Notes: generated by a model not told the origin, from the letters alone. A DNA stretch of 64,000 nucleotides from Chionoecetes opilio (GCA_016584305.1 JACEEZ010018518.1:41176-105175); one strand, 5' to 3'. Positions 1-11,541 are shown, counted from the first letter of the stretch. Numbers and translations are program-made.

Positions 1-8
1 TACTAGAT

Positions 9-734
9 CAGTGGTTCTTAACCTGGGTTCGGTGAGCCAGTTTCAGGGGTTCGGCTGAGGCCCTCCGAAATACATTGCAATTTTGCTGTTAGTATTGTAA
101 TGCCGGGTTAGTCACCCGAGTAAATTATATGCGAAATTAGCATAAATTCAATCAGTGTGGTGGAGGGAGAGTTATGTGTGGATGTGTGTGTGTGTGTGTG
201 TTTGCCCGCCTTTGTCCCTTTCGAGCAGTGGCGTATTTAGAGGGCCTCCTTTTGTCCCAAAGGGACAAAAATTGTTTTGCCATTGAATATCAAATTAGTG
301 CAATATATCCCTTCTGAGTCCTCACAATGCCCCTAAAAATGCTACATTTTCAAAACATTTCCTGAGCCCCTGCTCAGAACACTCAGCAGTAGAGGCTCGC
401 TTCCCTCCACCCGCCACCCCTTAAAACAATCCTGGATTCACCCCTGCAAGTGCCCCCCCCACTCTCCAAACACCTACGCCACTGCTTCCAGGTCCTTCCT
501 TCCTTCTTATTATCCAAATATACTCCTGATTTTGAGGCAAATTTTCTTACATTTTTGTATCGATTACTATGGAATTAATTTTCATTATCCAAATATATTT
601 TTGAATTTTTAATAAATTTTTCAAAAAAAAAATGTATTAAACTTTTATTTTTTCTTCCCATATTTGAGGGGTTCGGCTAGTGTGCGGAAGTTTTTGTTAA
701 GGTTCGGCACCTCTGAAAAGGTTAAGAACCACTG
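9..734. mobile_element. hAT-type MITE with perfect 8-bp target duplication
   Basis: The left end is CAGTGGTTCTTAACC and the right end is its inverse GGTTAAGAACCACTG. The 8-bp duplication TACTAGAT is identical at 1-8 and 735-742. The ends match the hAT 'CAGTGGTTCT' consensus. There is no transposase; the inside is AT-rich with a short (TG)n, so it is non-autonomous. Confidence 0.92.
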
Positions 735-960
735 TACTAGATGAAGTAGGACAGTATACTTTATCATGGTAAGCCAGGCTATCTGGTAACTCAGCCCCCC
801 TAAAGCTTTTCCCAAGATCCGCCCGTGGACCCAGAAATTGTATTTTTCCGTAAAGCAAAAGGCAGGGAGAGGCAGGCAAAGGCAATTCTTTTAAGTAATA
901 GGAAAATAATTTTTAAATGTAATTCAGAAAATTAACCTATATTTTCTATTTCAGAAGACA

Positions 961-1230
961 TCAATACAGAGTGTCAAGAAAAGCTTTAGTCACATTTGTC
1001 AGAAGATATGCACAGTGGTGCTTTTGTTCCCAAACTGGTATATTTATATCACAATGGCCTGGACAACACTTGACACCATCACAATGCACACGGCGGCCAC
1101 CTTTGAGCTGCCTGGTAAAGGTACAGCAACACTTGACATGACTAACGTACAGTTGCCCAAGAAAGTTGCCACTCAATGTATAAAATGACTCGTAGCGCTG
1201 TATGTATTTTTGTCCAGGCTGCCTACAGAC
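961..1230 (-). CDS. Unassigned Cys-rich open frame (possible exon)
   Basis: The minus-strand frame runs from about 1,230 to a stop at 961. It encodes a Cys-rich peptide including QPGQKYIQRYESFYT, HVKCCCTFTRQLKGGRRVHC and DGVKCCPGHCD. A possible acceptor (AG before 1,218) opens the frame in phase 0. The layout (PGQKY, then CCC, then G-R-R-V-H-C, then CC) faintly resembles a von Willebrand C module of a secreted protein, but Cys spacing does not match well enough to name it. It does not continue the receptor gene, whose last donor is phase 2. It could also be a transposon-derived zinc-binding tail. Base composition and lack of similarity to other repeats here make a real exon possible. Confidence 0.3.
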   Translation of the reverse strand, partial: VCRQPGQKYIQRYESFYTLSGNFLGQLYVSHVKCCCTFTRQLKGGRRVHCDGVKCCPGHCDINIPVWEQKHHCAYLLTNVTKAFLDTLY

Positions 1231-1333
1231 TAAGTAACACAGGCTGTGATTGGCTGGCTGGCTAAGGGATATTCTATACCTTGACCTGACCACCTTATCA
1301 TATCATTCTCTCTGTAACCAAGTGAACAATCCC

Positions 1334-1489
1334 AGGTCAAGGGAAGCCACATGTGTGTTGTCAAGGGGGTTAGAGACAGGTCAAGGGAAGCCACAGGTTC
1401 AAGGGGTCAAGGGGGTTAGAGACAGGTCAAGGGAAGCCACAGGTTCAAGGGGTCAAGGGGGTTAGAGACAGGTCAAGGAACCACAGGTG
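1334..1489 (+). repeat. 46-bp minisatellite, 3.5 copies
   Basis: The unit starts AGGTCAAGGGAAGCCACA and ends GGGGGTTAGAGAC. The first copy is divergent in its middle, the next two are identical, and the last is truncated. Confidence 0.9.
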
Positions 1490-2329
1490 CTGCTCTGTCA
1501 CTGTTGAATATCACCTTGCTCCCCTTCACTTATCAACAGTGTTTGAGGCAGGTTCATGGCAGATCCGTTAGTTAGAGAGAGAGAGAGATGCTTCAACTTT
1601 TGCTTCTCTCTCTTCCATTCAGGACTATTGCTACTATCATTATTATTGATGATATGTAAATAATAGTAATTATTTTAATCAATTATCATTACTAAATTTT
1701 TGTTATTCTATTGATCTTCATAATATGTAAGGATTAGAAGAAAAGGGCAAAGGGAACTTCTTCATCCTTCCTCTAATGATATAATCCCTCGGTCATCCCT
1801 CTAGGCCGCCCAATCATGACAATATTGGTTTTGCCAACATATCTTAGGCAACTGTACACTACAACTTAAGCCTATGTCTTGATGCAACATTGTGTGCATC
1901 ACTGAGAATCATCAATGACTGGCTGCAGGGTTTGGTATGTTGCACACATACCAAAAAAAGAAAATAATAATAATAATGGCCTTGCAAAAACATTAAAACA
2001 ACTTAATTATTACCTTTGGAATGTTTGCGAAGAAATATAAATAGCTTGCTAATTACAATTAATGCTAACTTGTCACCTACCAAACACTTCAATGCAAAGT
2101 GTTGGTTTAGTTTACAATAATATACAACAGCAAGTATTTGGACTCCACACAAGGATAAGCAGCTTATGAAATAGCAGGTCTTTTCTCTGTAAATAGTACC
2201 CATACAGTTGTAGTGCTTCCTTTTTCTCTCTCTCACCCTGTTAAGTTCCGTTCAGTTGTGGGTCGGGAGTTTGGCCTTTTTTATCGGCACTCCCTGATAT
2301 TTCTCTTCTTGCTGTCAGGGTCTTTAGTT
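1490..2329. other. No gene recognised
   Basis: AT-rich sequence with a short GA run (1,576-1,590). No ORF with a recognisable product, no tRNA and no clear terminal repeats. The 2,230-2,330 stretch is probably the 3' UTR of the adjacent LINE-D fragment (minus strand). Confidence 0.5.
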
Positions 2330-2690
2330 ACAGTAGTTGTCTTCTCTTATTCTGTCTTTTAATTTATTTCTCTTTCTTTCCTCTTCTTTTCTCTGGTCAT
2401 CCAAAAACTGTTGAATGTTCGTTTTGCTGCTTCCACATTCCTATCTCCAAACAAATACTCCCCCACAATATCCTCTTCCTCCTCTATGTAAGGTTCTTGG
2501 AGCCTCACACTTTTCTTTCTTTCATTACTATATGCTGGACACCATAACAAAAAGTGCTTTAAATCTTCCTTCTCAGCCCCACACAAATCACATGTTATTT
2601 CTTCTCCCCAAAACCTCCTTCTGTCATTTAATTGCAAGTTGTTTGTCCTGTACTTAAATAGTATTTCTGACCCTCCCATGTGATATATAT
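2330..2690 (-). mobile_element. LINE-D fragment: C-terminal end of a non-LTR reverse transcriptase
   Basis: The open frame at 2,679-2,359 (minus) encodes FKYRTNNLQLNDRRRFWGEE, then ITCDLCGAEKEDLKHFLLWC. The pattern R-T-N..L..R...C-x-x-C...HFLL-x-C is the zinc-knuckle-like tail found at the C terminus of many jockey/CR1/I-type ORF2 proteins. The upstream RT is missing (5' truncation). Confidence 0.8.
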
Positions 2691-2877
2691 TGCAGACCTT
2701 CTATTCTATGCTAACCATGACTATTAATTGTTCAGTAATAATGTTGGACACACAAAATAAGACGTTCTAGTGTATGGCTACCTATTGCCACCAAACAAAC
2801 AAGATATTGAGCAACAAACACTCCTTTAATCTCAACTGAAATGCCACTTAACTAATATTTTGAGAGCTTTGTGGACC

Positions 2878-3962
2878 TATAGTCTATTTTCTTTTTAACG
2901 AGGCAAAATATCCATTCTATCTTAAAGTAATCGTCCAGACCCATTTTTTCTTTGCATAATTATGTTGAATTCAAAATACCTAATCCACAAAAAATAATTC
3001 ATTTCCACGCCTTATTTCCCTAAAAACATGACTTTTGTAAAAAACGCAGGAAAAACAACAGCCCCATTCCAGCCGTGGCGGGAAACTTGCTGGTGACGTC
3101 AACTTAGGTGGCCTCCCCCCCCACGCGGTAATACAAATGCACGTAAACTCAGAAATAGATATAGTACTTGAAGAATTTTGAGTGCTTCTGATATATTTTT
3201 TTTGCGATATGGCATATACTTGCATCCTTTATGGGTGGAGCAAGAAAGCTGTGCCTTTCTAGAGAGCTTATCACCCGTTCCCGACCTATACGGCCACGAT
3301 ATATATGTGTGGAGACATGTGTGCTCCGGGCAAGAGGCGAACAATCTGCTTCACACCGCCCGCCTCTCCCCCGGCGCTCCACACGTCTCCACACATATAT
3401 CGTGGCCATATAGGTCGGGAACGGGTGATAAGCTCTCTGAAAAGGCACAGTTTTCTTGCTGCACCCATAAAGGATGCAAGTATATGCCATATCGCAAAAA
3501 AAAAAAATCTGAAACACCCAAAATTCTTCAAGAACTAAATTTATTTCTGAGTTTCCGTGTACGTATTTGTATTACCGCGGGGCTGGGTGACATCACCGAG
3601 CCATTGTCCGTCGTCTGCTGGTCGCCAGTTGTGTTTTGAGAGCTCGGGGAATTTACAGATTTTGATTGCGGATCATTTAAAAACGGGTGACTGGATGCAA
3701 AAAGTGACAACATATTGTTGATATACTCGATCATGGCTATATTTTGACTGCATTAAATCAGGAATGATGAAAGAGTCTGGACGATTACTTTAAAGTCTCA
3801 TGCTTAAAATTATGCCTATGTTTACCTGATAATATGGTTAATATGATAAACTACAACTGAAATTTAGAAGAAGCGTAGTATTCTCTTTTCCTGGCATCAA
3901 ATATCAGTCAGTAAGCAGCAAGGGGGCAGGATTTTTCACCTCGTTAAAAAAAAGATTATATA
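2878..3962 (+). mobile_element. Short TIR MITE (family M), copy a, interrupted by a TTAA element
   Basis: The outer ends are TATAGTCTATTTT...TTAACGAGG and CCTCGTTAAAAAAAAGATTATA. Uninterrupted relatives are at 18,829-19,040 (reverse) and 49,559-49,771, about 210 bp each. Removing 2,926-3,789 plus one TTAA restores the 210-bp element. Confidence 0.85.
2926..3789. mobile_element. TTAA-target DNA element with long internal inverted repeats (copy P1)
   Basis: TTAA flanks both sides (2,922-2,925 and 3,790-3,793), and the empty site is seen in the related MITE at 49.6 kb. Terminal repeats are AGTAATCGTCCAGAC and its inverse. Inside, about 160-bp arms (3,156-3,320 and 3,385-3,545) are near-perfect inverse copies. 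TTAA targets are typical of piggyBac-type elements; there is no transposase. The second copy is at 28,725-30,104. Confidence 0.85.
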
Positions 3963-4177
3963 CACAAAAATTTTTGTTTTTATGCCATGCAACTCAGACA
4001 CCCTACACACACAAACACACACACGGATCACTTAAGCAGCACTGATAAACACTCACACACCAAGTAAGCTACATACACCACCTAATATATAAGTTTTCAC
4101 CCACAGGCAGGTCTCTCGAAAACTAGTCAACTCCCTAGTGTCAGTCACTAGAAAATGTCTGTCATTTATAAATAAAC

Positions 4178-5570
4178 GTATCAGTATTATCGTCCCTATC
4201 TGGAAAGGGAAAGGGGACCATCAGGACTGCAACAATTACCGTGGTATTACACTGCTCAGCGTACCAGGCAAGGTGCTTGCCCATCTATTGCTGACACAAA
4301 TTCGCAGTCATCTGGTGAAGCATCAGAGACCCATCAGAGATGAAGCATCGCAGTCTGGGTTCACGCCTGGTAAGTCAACAACGGACCGTATCCTAGCGCT
4401 TCGTGTCCTGGTGGAACGCCGACGTGAGTTTCGACAGGGGATGCTTGCAGCCTATGTTGATCTGAAGAAGGCGTTTGACTCAGTGCATCGTGAGTCACTT
4501 TGGGATCTTCTGCGACTTCGAGGGATTCCTGCAAGGACTATTGGTTTGATAACTGGTCTGTATTCTGGGACTGAGAGTGCTGTGAAGTGTGGGGCAGGTG
4601 TATCCAGCTTCTTTCCTGTGAATACAGGAGTGAGGCAAGGGTGCGTCCTTGCCCCATCACTTTTCAACGCTTGTATGGACTGGGTATTGGACAAGGTTGT
4701 AGATCAAAGTGATTGTGGAGCATCCGTCGGCAACACCAAGATCACTGATCTTGTTTTTGCCGATGATGCAGTAATCTTTGCTGAGTCGCTGGAGGTCCTG
4801 GTGATGGCTCTCGAGGCGCTGCACGAGGAGGCAAAGCCTTTGGGACTTGAGGTCTCCTGGCTCAAGACCAAGGTCCAGGTGTTTGGAGACTTACTAGATG
4901 AAGCAGTACAGTCTGCTCATGCATGTGGCGAGGACATTGAGATCTTGGAAAGTTTTACATATCTTGGTAGCGCAGTCCATAATGACGGCGGGTCACGTCA
5001 AGAAGTCTTACGACGGATTGGCATAGCCCACGGTGTTATGGACTCGCTCAGCGGAGTATTTGGCGTTGTCGGTACCTGTTCAGGAGGACAAAGATCCGGA
5101 TCTTCAAGTCGCTTGTGATCCGTCTTACTCTATGGTTGTGAGATATGGACACTAAATAGTGACTTGAAGAGACGAATCAATGCCTTTGGTAATAAGTGTC
5201 TTCGCAGAATCATGGGGTATCGCTGGAATGATTACGTGTCAAATCAGCGATTGCACCGTGAGACTGAATCGAGGCCTATTACCTGCATAGTCCGTCAGCG
5301 CCAACTTCGGCTATATGGGCATGTGGCACGCTACCCTGAAACTGATCCTTCCCATCGGGTTGTATCTGTAAAGAGACAATCCGGCGTGGAGGAGGCCAAG
5401 GGGGCGCCCACAAGGCTCGTGGCTGGGGCAAGTTGATGTTTCTTGTCGAGAGCTGCTTGGTATGGGAAAGGAGCCTACATGGGAACTCGCGCGTGGTGAC
5501 CCCCGGGAGTGGCGTCGTAGGGTGGGCGAGGCGACGCGCCCCCGGCGTATGCCCCCAATGATTGATTGAG
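4178..5570 (+). mobile_element. LINE-A copy 1: reverse transcriptase to ORF2 end
   Basis: The open frame to 5,118 covers RT motifs: IVPIWKGKGDHQDCNNYRGI, QSGFTPGKSTTDRILAL, AAYVDLKKAFDSVHRESLWD, NTGVRQGCVLAPSLFNACMD and the catalytic box LVFADDAVIFAE. A frameshift/stop near 5,100-5,165 separates it from the C-terminal part (INAFGNKCLRRIMGYRW, then LRLYGHVARYPE). The endonuclease is absent, so the copy is 5'-truncated. The 'FADDAV...LYG-x-E-x-W...GHVAR' layout suits an RTE-related clade; clade not tested. Two more copies are at 15.5 kb and 58.2-60.8 kb. Confidence 0.92.
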
Positions 5571-5700
5571 TATTGTCTTTGATTACAACAGTTATCACAC
5601 ACACTGGCAATACTTTTAGCTATATAGTGATATTCCATACTCCCATATGAGCCGTGTGAACATGTAACAGCTTAGCATTATTGGTAGCGCCCACAAATTG

Positions 5701-5988
5701 TCGCCTCGTGGTGTAGTGGCCGGCGTGCTTGGCTACGAATCTGCGGGCCCTGGTTCGAATCCAGGCCAGGGCAAGTCGGCAAGTCGGGCAAGTGTTCTTC
5801 CTCCCTTTCGGGGTTGATAAATGGGTACCTGGGGAAGGTAATTGTGGTAACCCGGATGTCACACTAGCCCTGTGTCCCAGGGTAACGGGTCCTCAACCAC
5901 CACAGGCTCAAAGGACTAATGCCACGGAGATGAGCACTGAAGGCCATGTGCAGCATAGCGTATGCCCCCATCTTTACTTTCTTTACCA
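5701..5988 (+). mobile_element. tRNA-derived SINE, family A, copy 1
   Basis: The head has an A box (GTGTAGTGGCCGGCGTGC) and B box (GGTTCGAATCC), then a body with CCCTTTCGGGG and GGTACCTGGGGAAGGTAA, and a CTTTACC-type end. Copies are at 32,875-33,177 and, reversed, 21,084-21,394. Confidence 0.9.
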
Positions 5989-6465
5989 CAAATTAGATCC
6001 ATAAGGATTGTATGTACATCAGCCTTTCCTGCAAGAGGAAAGTGGGAAGACACAACACAATAGTTGATAATATTGTGTTGTCAGACAGCCAGCAGTGATG
6101 CAACCTAACCTTGTTAATCACTGAGGAAAGCATGACACACCCTGCAATGTGGAACAACACCTTGTCCACACACGTCACTCAACAATGATGTCAACTGTAC
6201 GTACAATGAGCGAGTGTCCCGGACTGGGATAGGAAGACAGAACCACTTGGGCCATTGGTTGGTACGGACAGACACACGCTCCCACTTCTCCTCAACTCAC
6301 TGGCTGTTCTACCTTCTTGGCTGTAGTAACACTAAGTCACTAAATTGACTTGTAAAATAAACTGTACATAACTGTACTACGCTTTAACTAAGACCACGTC
6401 AAGTCTCCACAAACAGAGAGACTAACACTCGGTTCTGACACACAGACCAAGTAAGCTACACATGC
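5989..6465. other. No gene recognised
   Basis: Mixed-composition sequence. Short open frames only, no motif, no terminal repeats seen. Confidence 0.4.
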
Positions 6466-6808
6466 TAGCTGATGACCCCAGGTGGCACAGGTCACCACAC
6501 TGGGTCATGGGGTGCCGTGGTATAGCTGATGACCCCAGGTGGCACAGGTCACCACACTGGGTCATGGGGTGCCGTGGTATAGCTGATGACCCCAGGTGGC
6601 ACAGGTCACCACACTGGGGCATGGGGTGCCGTGGTATAGCTGATGACCCCAGGTGGCACAGGTCACCACACTGGGGCATGGGGTGCCGTGGTATAGCTGA
6701 TGACCCCAGGTGGCACAGGTCACCACACTGGGGCATGGGGTGCCGTGGTATAGCTGATGACCCCAGGTGGCACAGGTCACCACACTGGGTCATGGGGTGC
6801 CGTGGTGT
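6466..6808 (+). repeat. 57-bp minisatellite, 6 copies
   Basis: The unit begins AGCTGATGACCCCAGGTGGC and ends GGGGTGCCGTGGTAT. 57 is divisible by 3, so frames stay open on both strands; that is arithmetic, not evidence of a protein. Confidence 0.95.
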
Positions 6809-6900
6809 GGGTGTGTTGGCGGCAGTGCTGTGGGTGGGAAGACAGGGCAGCTTGGAGGTCTTTCAGTTGGTTCTCTCCAGGCTCATCAAAGCTTGCCACT

Positions 6901-7095
6901 GACACACCCCTGCAGGATTAATAGATGGATTAATTAATGGATTAATATTCCCAAACACACTCCTGTAGGGTTAATAGATGTACTAATTAATGGATTAATA
7001 TATGTTAAACAGACACACCCCTGCAGGATTAATAAATGGATTAATTAATTGATTAATATATGTTAATACAAACACCCCCTGGGGATTAATACACT
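6901..7095 (+). repeat. Degenerate tandem repeat, about 3 copies
   Basis: Units contain ACACACCCCTGCAGGATTAA and a run of ATTAATTAATGGATTAAT; spacing about 60 bp, with decay toward the right. Confidence 0.75.
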
Positions 7096-7186
7096 CCTGC
7101 AGGAGTGTACCTTCTGTTACCTATCAACACAATACAGTCAGGGAGCTTCATACTCTCTCTCTCTCTCTGTGAGTATATATATACAC

Positions 7187-7221
7187 TAACACACATATAT
7201 ATATATATATATTATATATAT

Positions 7222-7290
<69 letters not shown>

Positions 7291-7292
7291 CA
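7187..7292. repeat. (TA)n microsatellite
   Basis: Over 100 bp of nearly pure TA, ending directly at a transposon-like end (CAGTGGTCTTTCACGTTTGG, 7,293). Confidence 0.95.
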
Positions 7293-8137
7293 GTGGTCTT
7301 TCACGTTTGGCGATTTTATTAGTCTAGCCAAACCAGCGCCAAAAGTGAATTTCGCCAAACGTGAATAGTACTTTCAATGGGAAAATTATCCATTAGTCTT
7401 AGACGAGGCCCGAGTTCACCCTTTTGACCTCCATTTTCGTACTTTAATTACTTAAAAGCAAAGACATTATACATGAAACATTAACAGCAATGCAAAAGAC
7501 AATACATAATAGATAACAGATGTTATTTACCATGAATTATTTAGAGTTAGGCGCCGATGTAATGCATAATACTATGTAAGGGCCAACCACCACTTCCAGA
7601 CGTTCCAGCGACATTCCGACTTCTTCCACCCCCTGTTTAACCGTTCGTGGCTTCGATCATGACAGTTTCGGTCATCCACAATGTCATCACTGCCTCCCGA
7701 CCTCTGCTTCCTCATGAAGCCTCGAGACCCTCTGGTTTGGAGCAGAGGTTACGAGGCGCCTGGCATCGGCTGTCCCGGGAGTAGAGATCCCGACGGAATA
7801 CGGATAATTCCTCTCTCTCTCCACCTCCGTTGGTGTAGACCTCTTCGTTCCCTGCTGCCCAGGTCAACTACCCTTCCAGTCTGCCGTCGTCCCTGAGTCT
7901 CGTGCTCAGCGACCTATGGTTGAGGGGAAGGCTGTTGCGAGCCAGGTAGCAGGGGCGGGAGTCTGGATTTTTTGTTTGTTTGTTTATTCAAGCGTGAGTG
8001 AGACTTCAGTAAAATCTCCTCCCATTTTGTCTGTGTTTTCTCACACCCTTACGGCCCTCACCCTACCCAACTTCAACGTATCCTGGAATCCTGAGGTAAC
8101 GAGCAGTGGTGTCTTTGCACACGTTATCCCTCACATA
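7293..8137. other. Mosaic of DNA-element fragments; left flank of Tigger T1
   Basis: It starts with a Tigger-like end (CAGTGGTCTTTCACGTTTGG, with a nearby inverse TTCGCCAAACGTGAA). 7,414-7,552 is a direct repeat of 10,700-10,838 on the other side of T1. 7,681-8,130 has no recognisable product. Confidence 0.5.
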
Positions 8138-10363
8138 CAGGAAAATACCTTTTATCCGGATATATCCGGACTTCCGGGTAGCCGGTTAATGGAAAAGTCC
8201 GGTTAATGGGGTAAGTATACTTACGAAAGATGCATTTACTAAAAAAAACATAATATTGTATGATTGTTTCTGTTACCTTATTAGTAGATCATTGTAGAAC
8301 TGTAATTCACCATAAATAGACATGCCCAGCCCAACATAGCACTCCTGTTCTTGTTGACTATGCACGTATAAATGACACTCCCGTAATGTAGTACCGTAAA
8401 TTATAAACTAAAGAAACTCAACTGCGTATATGCAAAGACTTTTAACACAAAATGATATACTAAAGGAACACTTTTTTTTCTTCTATTTTATTTGTTTATT
8501 GTTCTTACTGTATTTGTTTAGGGCTAGGCAGTCTGGTGAGAAAACTCCAGGTCCGGGTGGTCTGGGTTGTCTGACAGTGGTGATAGTGGCTCATCAGGCA
8601 CTGAGTCTTGGACAGATGATGGTCCAGGCACAGCAGGATCGGCTGTAGTTGATGGCCCCGGCACAGATCCTGGCGCTTGTCTTTGTTTCATTGCGCGGGC
8701 GAACATTGTTTTGATATCGGTCTGCTTGAGTGCTTTGCGACGTTCATGTAAAGTCTTGTTTTGTAACATTATAAGTTGCATGACTTCTTGGAGAGATATA
8801 AATTGGTGACGTTGTGCAAAGTTGATGTCATTTTGTAAGCCGTTAAGTGCTGATTCCCATGACACTTTAACGGTTTCATCTTCCTCCTCACTTTCGCTCC
8901 CAGACGTTACCTGCTCATTTTCATTTTTTACGGCTGCAATTATTTGGTCGTCATCCATACTCATTGTCACAGAAATATCTTCATCAACTGCAAGCCACTC
9001 ATCTAGTATATTTTCATCCATTCCTGCCATGTCCATGTGAGAGTCTTTGGAAGCCATCAGCTCACGGATTTGATCATATACTTTGTCTGACTCGTCCTCA
9101 GTAACTGTCGGGAATCCTTCGCATTCAGGTTCGTCCGATTTCTCACCAACATCCATGACTTGGGGCCATAATTTGCGAGGATGAGCTTTACAATTGTCAA
9201 GAAAAAGCACAATTGTAGTGTTTTCAGGACGTCCCGTTTTTCTTAAATGTTCTTTTACACGAGGGACAAATACATGACAAAACCACCAGGTCAATATTTC
9301 AGCATCCATCCATGAACTTTTGTGGTTTTTGTAGTCAACTGGAAGGTGTACAATTCCCTTCAGGCAGCGAGGCTTCCCATACTTGCCGATCACCAATAAC
9401 TTTACCCTGTGAGTACCGGCGCCATTAGCACACAACAGTAAAGTTAGCCTCTCCTTGTTTGCTTTGTACCCAACTGCAGTCTTTTCATGTGCCAGAGCCA
9501 ATGTGGTCTTTGGCAGACATCTGTAGAAAGCTCCGGTCTCGTCTGCATTGTAGATTTGTTCGGGGGTCAAATTATATTTCGCAACTGTTCTTGTAAAATA
9601 GTCCCGAAAGTCACTTGCAGCATTTTCATCAGCCGACTTTTTTTCTCCACTAACATCCAGCTTTCTAATACCATGGCGAACCTTGAATTTATTTAACCCT
9701 CCAATCGTGTAACCACACTCTGACTGGACCCCCATTTTTTCATGGAAAGATTTTGCTTTTTCAATAATCAAAGGGCCACTAACGCAAGTTCCTTCCCATG
9801 GTTTTAGGGCCAACCACTCCTACACTGCCTTGTCTACCTCCTCCTGCTTTGGTTTTTGTAACGTTTTCCGCGATTCCACGCCTAGTCCAGTCTCAGACTT
9901 CAAATAAAATTGGTTTAGTTGTTTAGCCTGTGCTTCTATAGGGTACATAGTTGACATGCCAATATTATATTGTTCTAGAATATTTTGTCTCCTTTCCCCA
10001 CTTTCAAGTCTTTGGCAAATGTCTAGTTTGTCTTTAATCGATAATACGACACATTTACGTGTTATTTTCTTTGCCGTAACTTTCGGCGTGTTGAAAGTAC
10101 GGACGACTCAAAATACCACTCCGGTCGTCGGGTAGCACTGACCTTGCCCACGGACTGATAAACACTGAATTATCATAGCGCATGGCGCATTATGGCGGGA
10201 ATAAACAGGTGGCGATAGGTGGCGCTCACGTCTACGGCGGCAAAATTAAAAGTTAAATATTTCGTTACTTTTTTATTTTTTAATACTATTTACTTACCTG
10301 CCACAAATTCCGGTTATTGGGTTATTCCGGTTGTTGGGTATCCGGATAAAAGGTATTTTCCTG
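8138..10363 (-). mobile_element. Pogo/Tigger-type element T1 with broken transposase
   Basis: TA duplication at 8,136-8,137 and 10,364-10,365; terminal repeats CAGGAAAATACCTTTTATCC and inverse. It encodes a CENP-B/DDE_1-type transposase on the minus strand. A related deletion derivative is T2 (12,402-13,334). Confidence 0.92.
8524..10090 (-). pseudogene. Tigger-type transposase, inactivated
   Basis: Reading from about 10,090: an N-terminal CENP-B-like helix-turn-helix (VVLSIKDKLDICQRLESGER...NIGMSTMY), then an in-frame TAG near 9,825, then a long open frame with the gate sequence FKVRHGIRKLDVSGEK, the first catalytic Asp in IYNADETGAFYRCLP and the second in LFLDNCKAHP. Right after HPRKLW the sequence jumps to the acidic C-terminal tail; the usual stretch with 'P-M-D-Q' and the third catalytic residue is missing. 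A stop plus an internal deletion means no active enzyme. The tail ends EFSHQTA at 8,524. Confidence 0.9.
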
Positions 10364-11345
10364 TACTAAGATAAAACAAAGAGCTGGGTCAACAAGGTGG
10401 CGGTTGCTGCTGCCAAGATGGCCGTCAGATGTAAACATCACCCCCCTCCCGCTACCGCTCTCCACTGTAAAACGTCTGATATCTCGGGTCTGCCGCTTCA
10501 CCTGGGATACCTCGTAGGCGACGCCCTTCGTGCCTCCACCATGGGTCATTACCGCTCAGACTCCTCCCCGCACTCATGGATAAGAGAAACATCCCGCTTC
10601 CTGGATGTCTCCCTCACCCGCCTGCGGGCTGTCGCCACACAACACTCACAGCCCACCTGACGACGAGTCACCTAGTCTTTGACAAGGCACCCTTCACAAG
10701 TTCACCCTTTTGACCTCCATTTTCGTACTTTAACGGCTTAAAAACAAAGACATTATACATGAAACATTAACAGCAATACAAAAGACAATAGATAATAGAT
10801 AACAGATGTTATTTACCATGAATTATTTAGAGTTAGGCTTGGTGAGACGAATGAGTGTGGTGGTTGTGTAGGCGGCGGTGGTTGTGGCTGTTTACCTTTC
10901 CTCCTGTGATGGGGGGGAGGGGGTCTTTTTGCTTCTTACTCCTTCTTATCTTCTCTCTTCTCTTTACTCTTTCCTCTTTCTTGCTGTTGAGATATTCTGA
11001 GGGGGATTCCTGAAGGGGCAGTCTTAGTCAAGGGGGGATAACCATGCCCTGTCCACAGATACTTGCATGTGGCCGTATGACTGACGGAGGCGGTGCAGGT
11101 GAACCGTGAGTGTCGTGTGCCCAAATGTAAACAATACGACCGCTGAGCATGCTGCCACCTGGCTGGAAGCGCGGACACTGACCAGGGGTGACAGGAGACG
11201 CTCGGACTGCTGGACAACTTTGTCAATTTACGAACAGGACCAGGCATTTCAACGTGGGAAAAAAAAATAAAAAATTGTCCAGGACTGACATATCCCCGGA
11301 CCTCGGATTTTGTCCGGCAAATCAGATATCCGGGAAATCGAGGTT
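10364..11345. other. Right flank of T1; repeat-derived, no gene
   Basis: 10,700-10,838 is the direct repeat partner of 7,414-7,552. 11,273-11,345 looks like the right end of another DNA element (CCGGGAAATCGAGGTTTG next to TA). The GC-richer 10,390-10,660 and minus-strand 11,247-10,936 frames have no recognisable domain. Confidence 0.5.
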
Positions 11346-11397
11346 TGTGTATATATAATATATATATATATATACTATATATATATATATATATAAT

Positions 11398-11451
<54 letters not shown>

Positions 11452-11495
11452 CATATATAATAATATATATATTATATATATAATACATATATATT

Positions 11496-11541
<46 letters not shown>

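Noticed and set aside
961..1230. Last exon of the IL-17R-like gene
   Set aside because: The last receptor donor (15,848) is phase 2; joining it to the plausible acceptors here gives a stop within a few codons, and the Cys-rich sequence does not suit a cytoplasmic tail.
5701..5775. tRNA gene at the start of SINE family A
   Set aside because: A and B boxes are present but stems do not fold as a functional tRNA, and the same 300-bp body follows in all three copies.
6422..6902. ORFs through the 57-bp repeat on both strands
   Set aside because: Open on both strands only because 57 is divisible by 3; no domain, no splice or start support.
10936..11247. 103-residue ORF as a gene
   Set aside because: Ser/Arg-rich with no motif, in the flank of repeated sequence, ending in a K/E-rich low-complexity tail.
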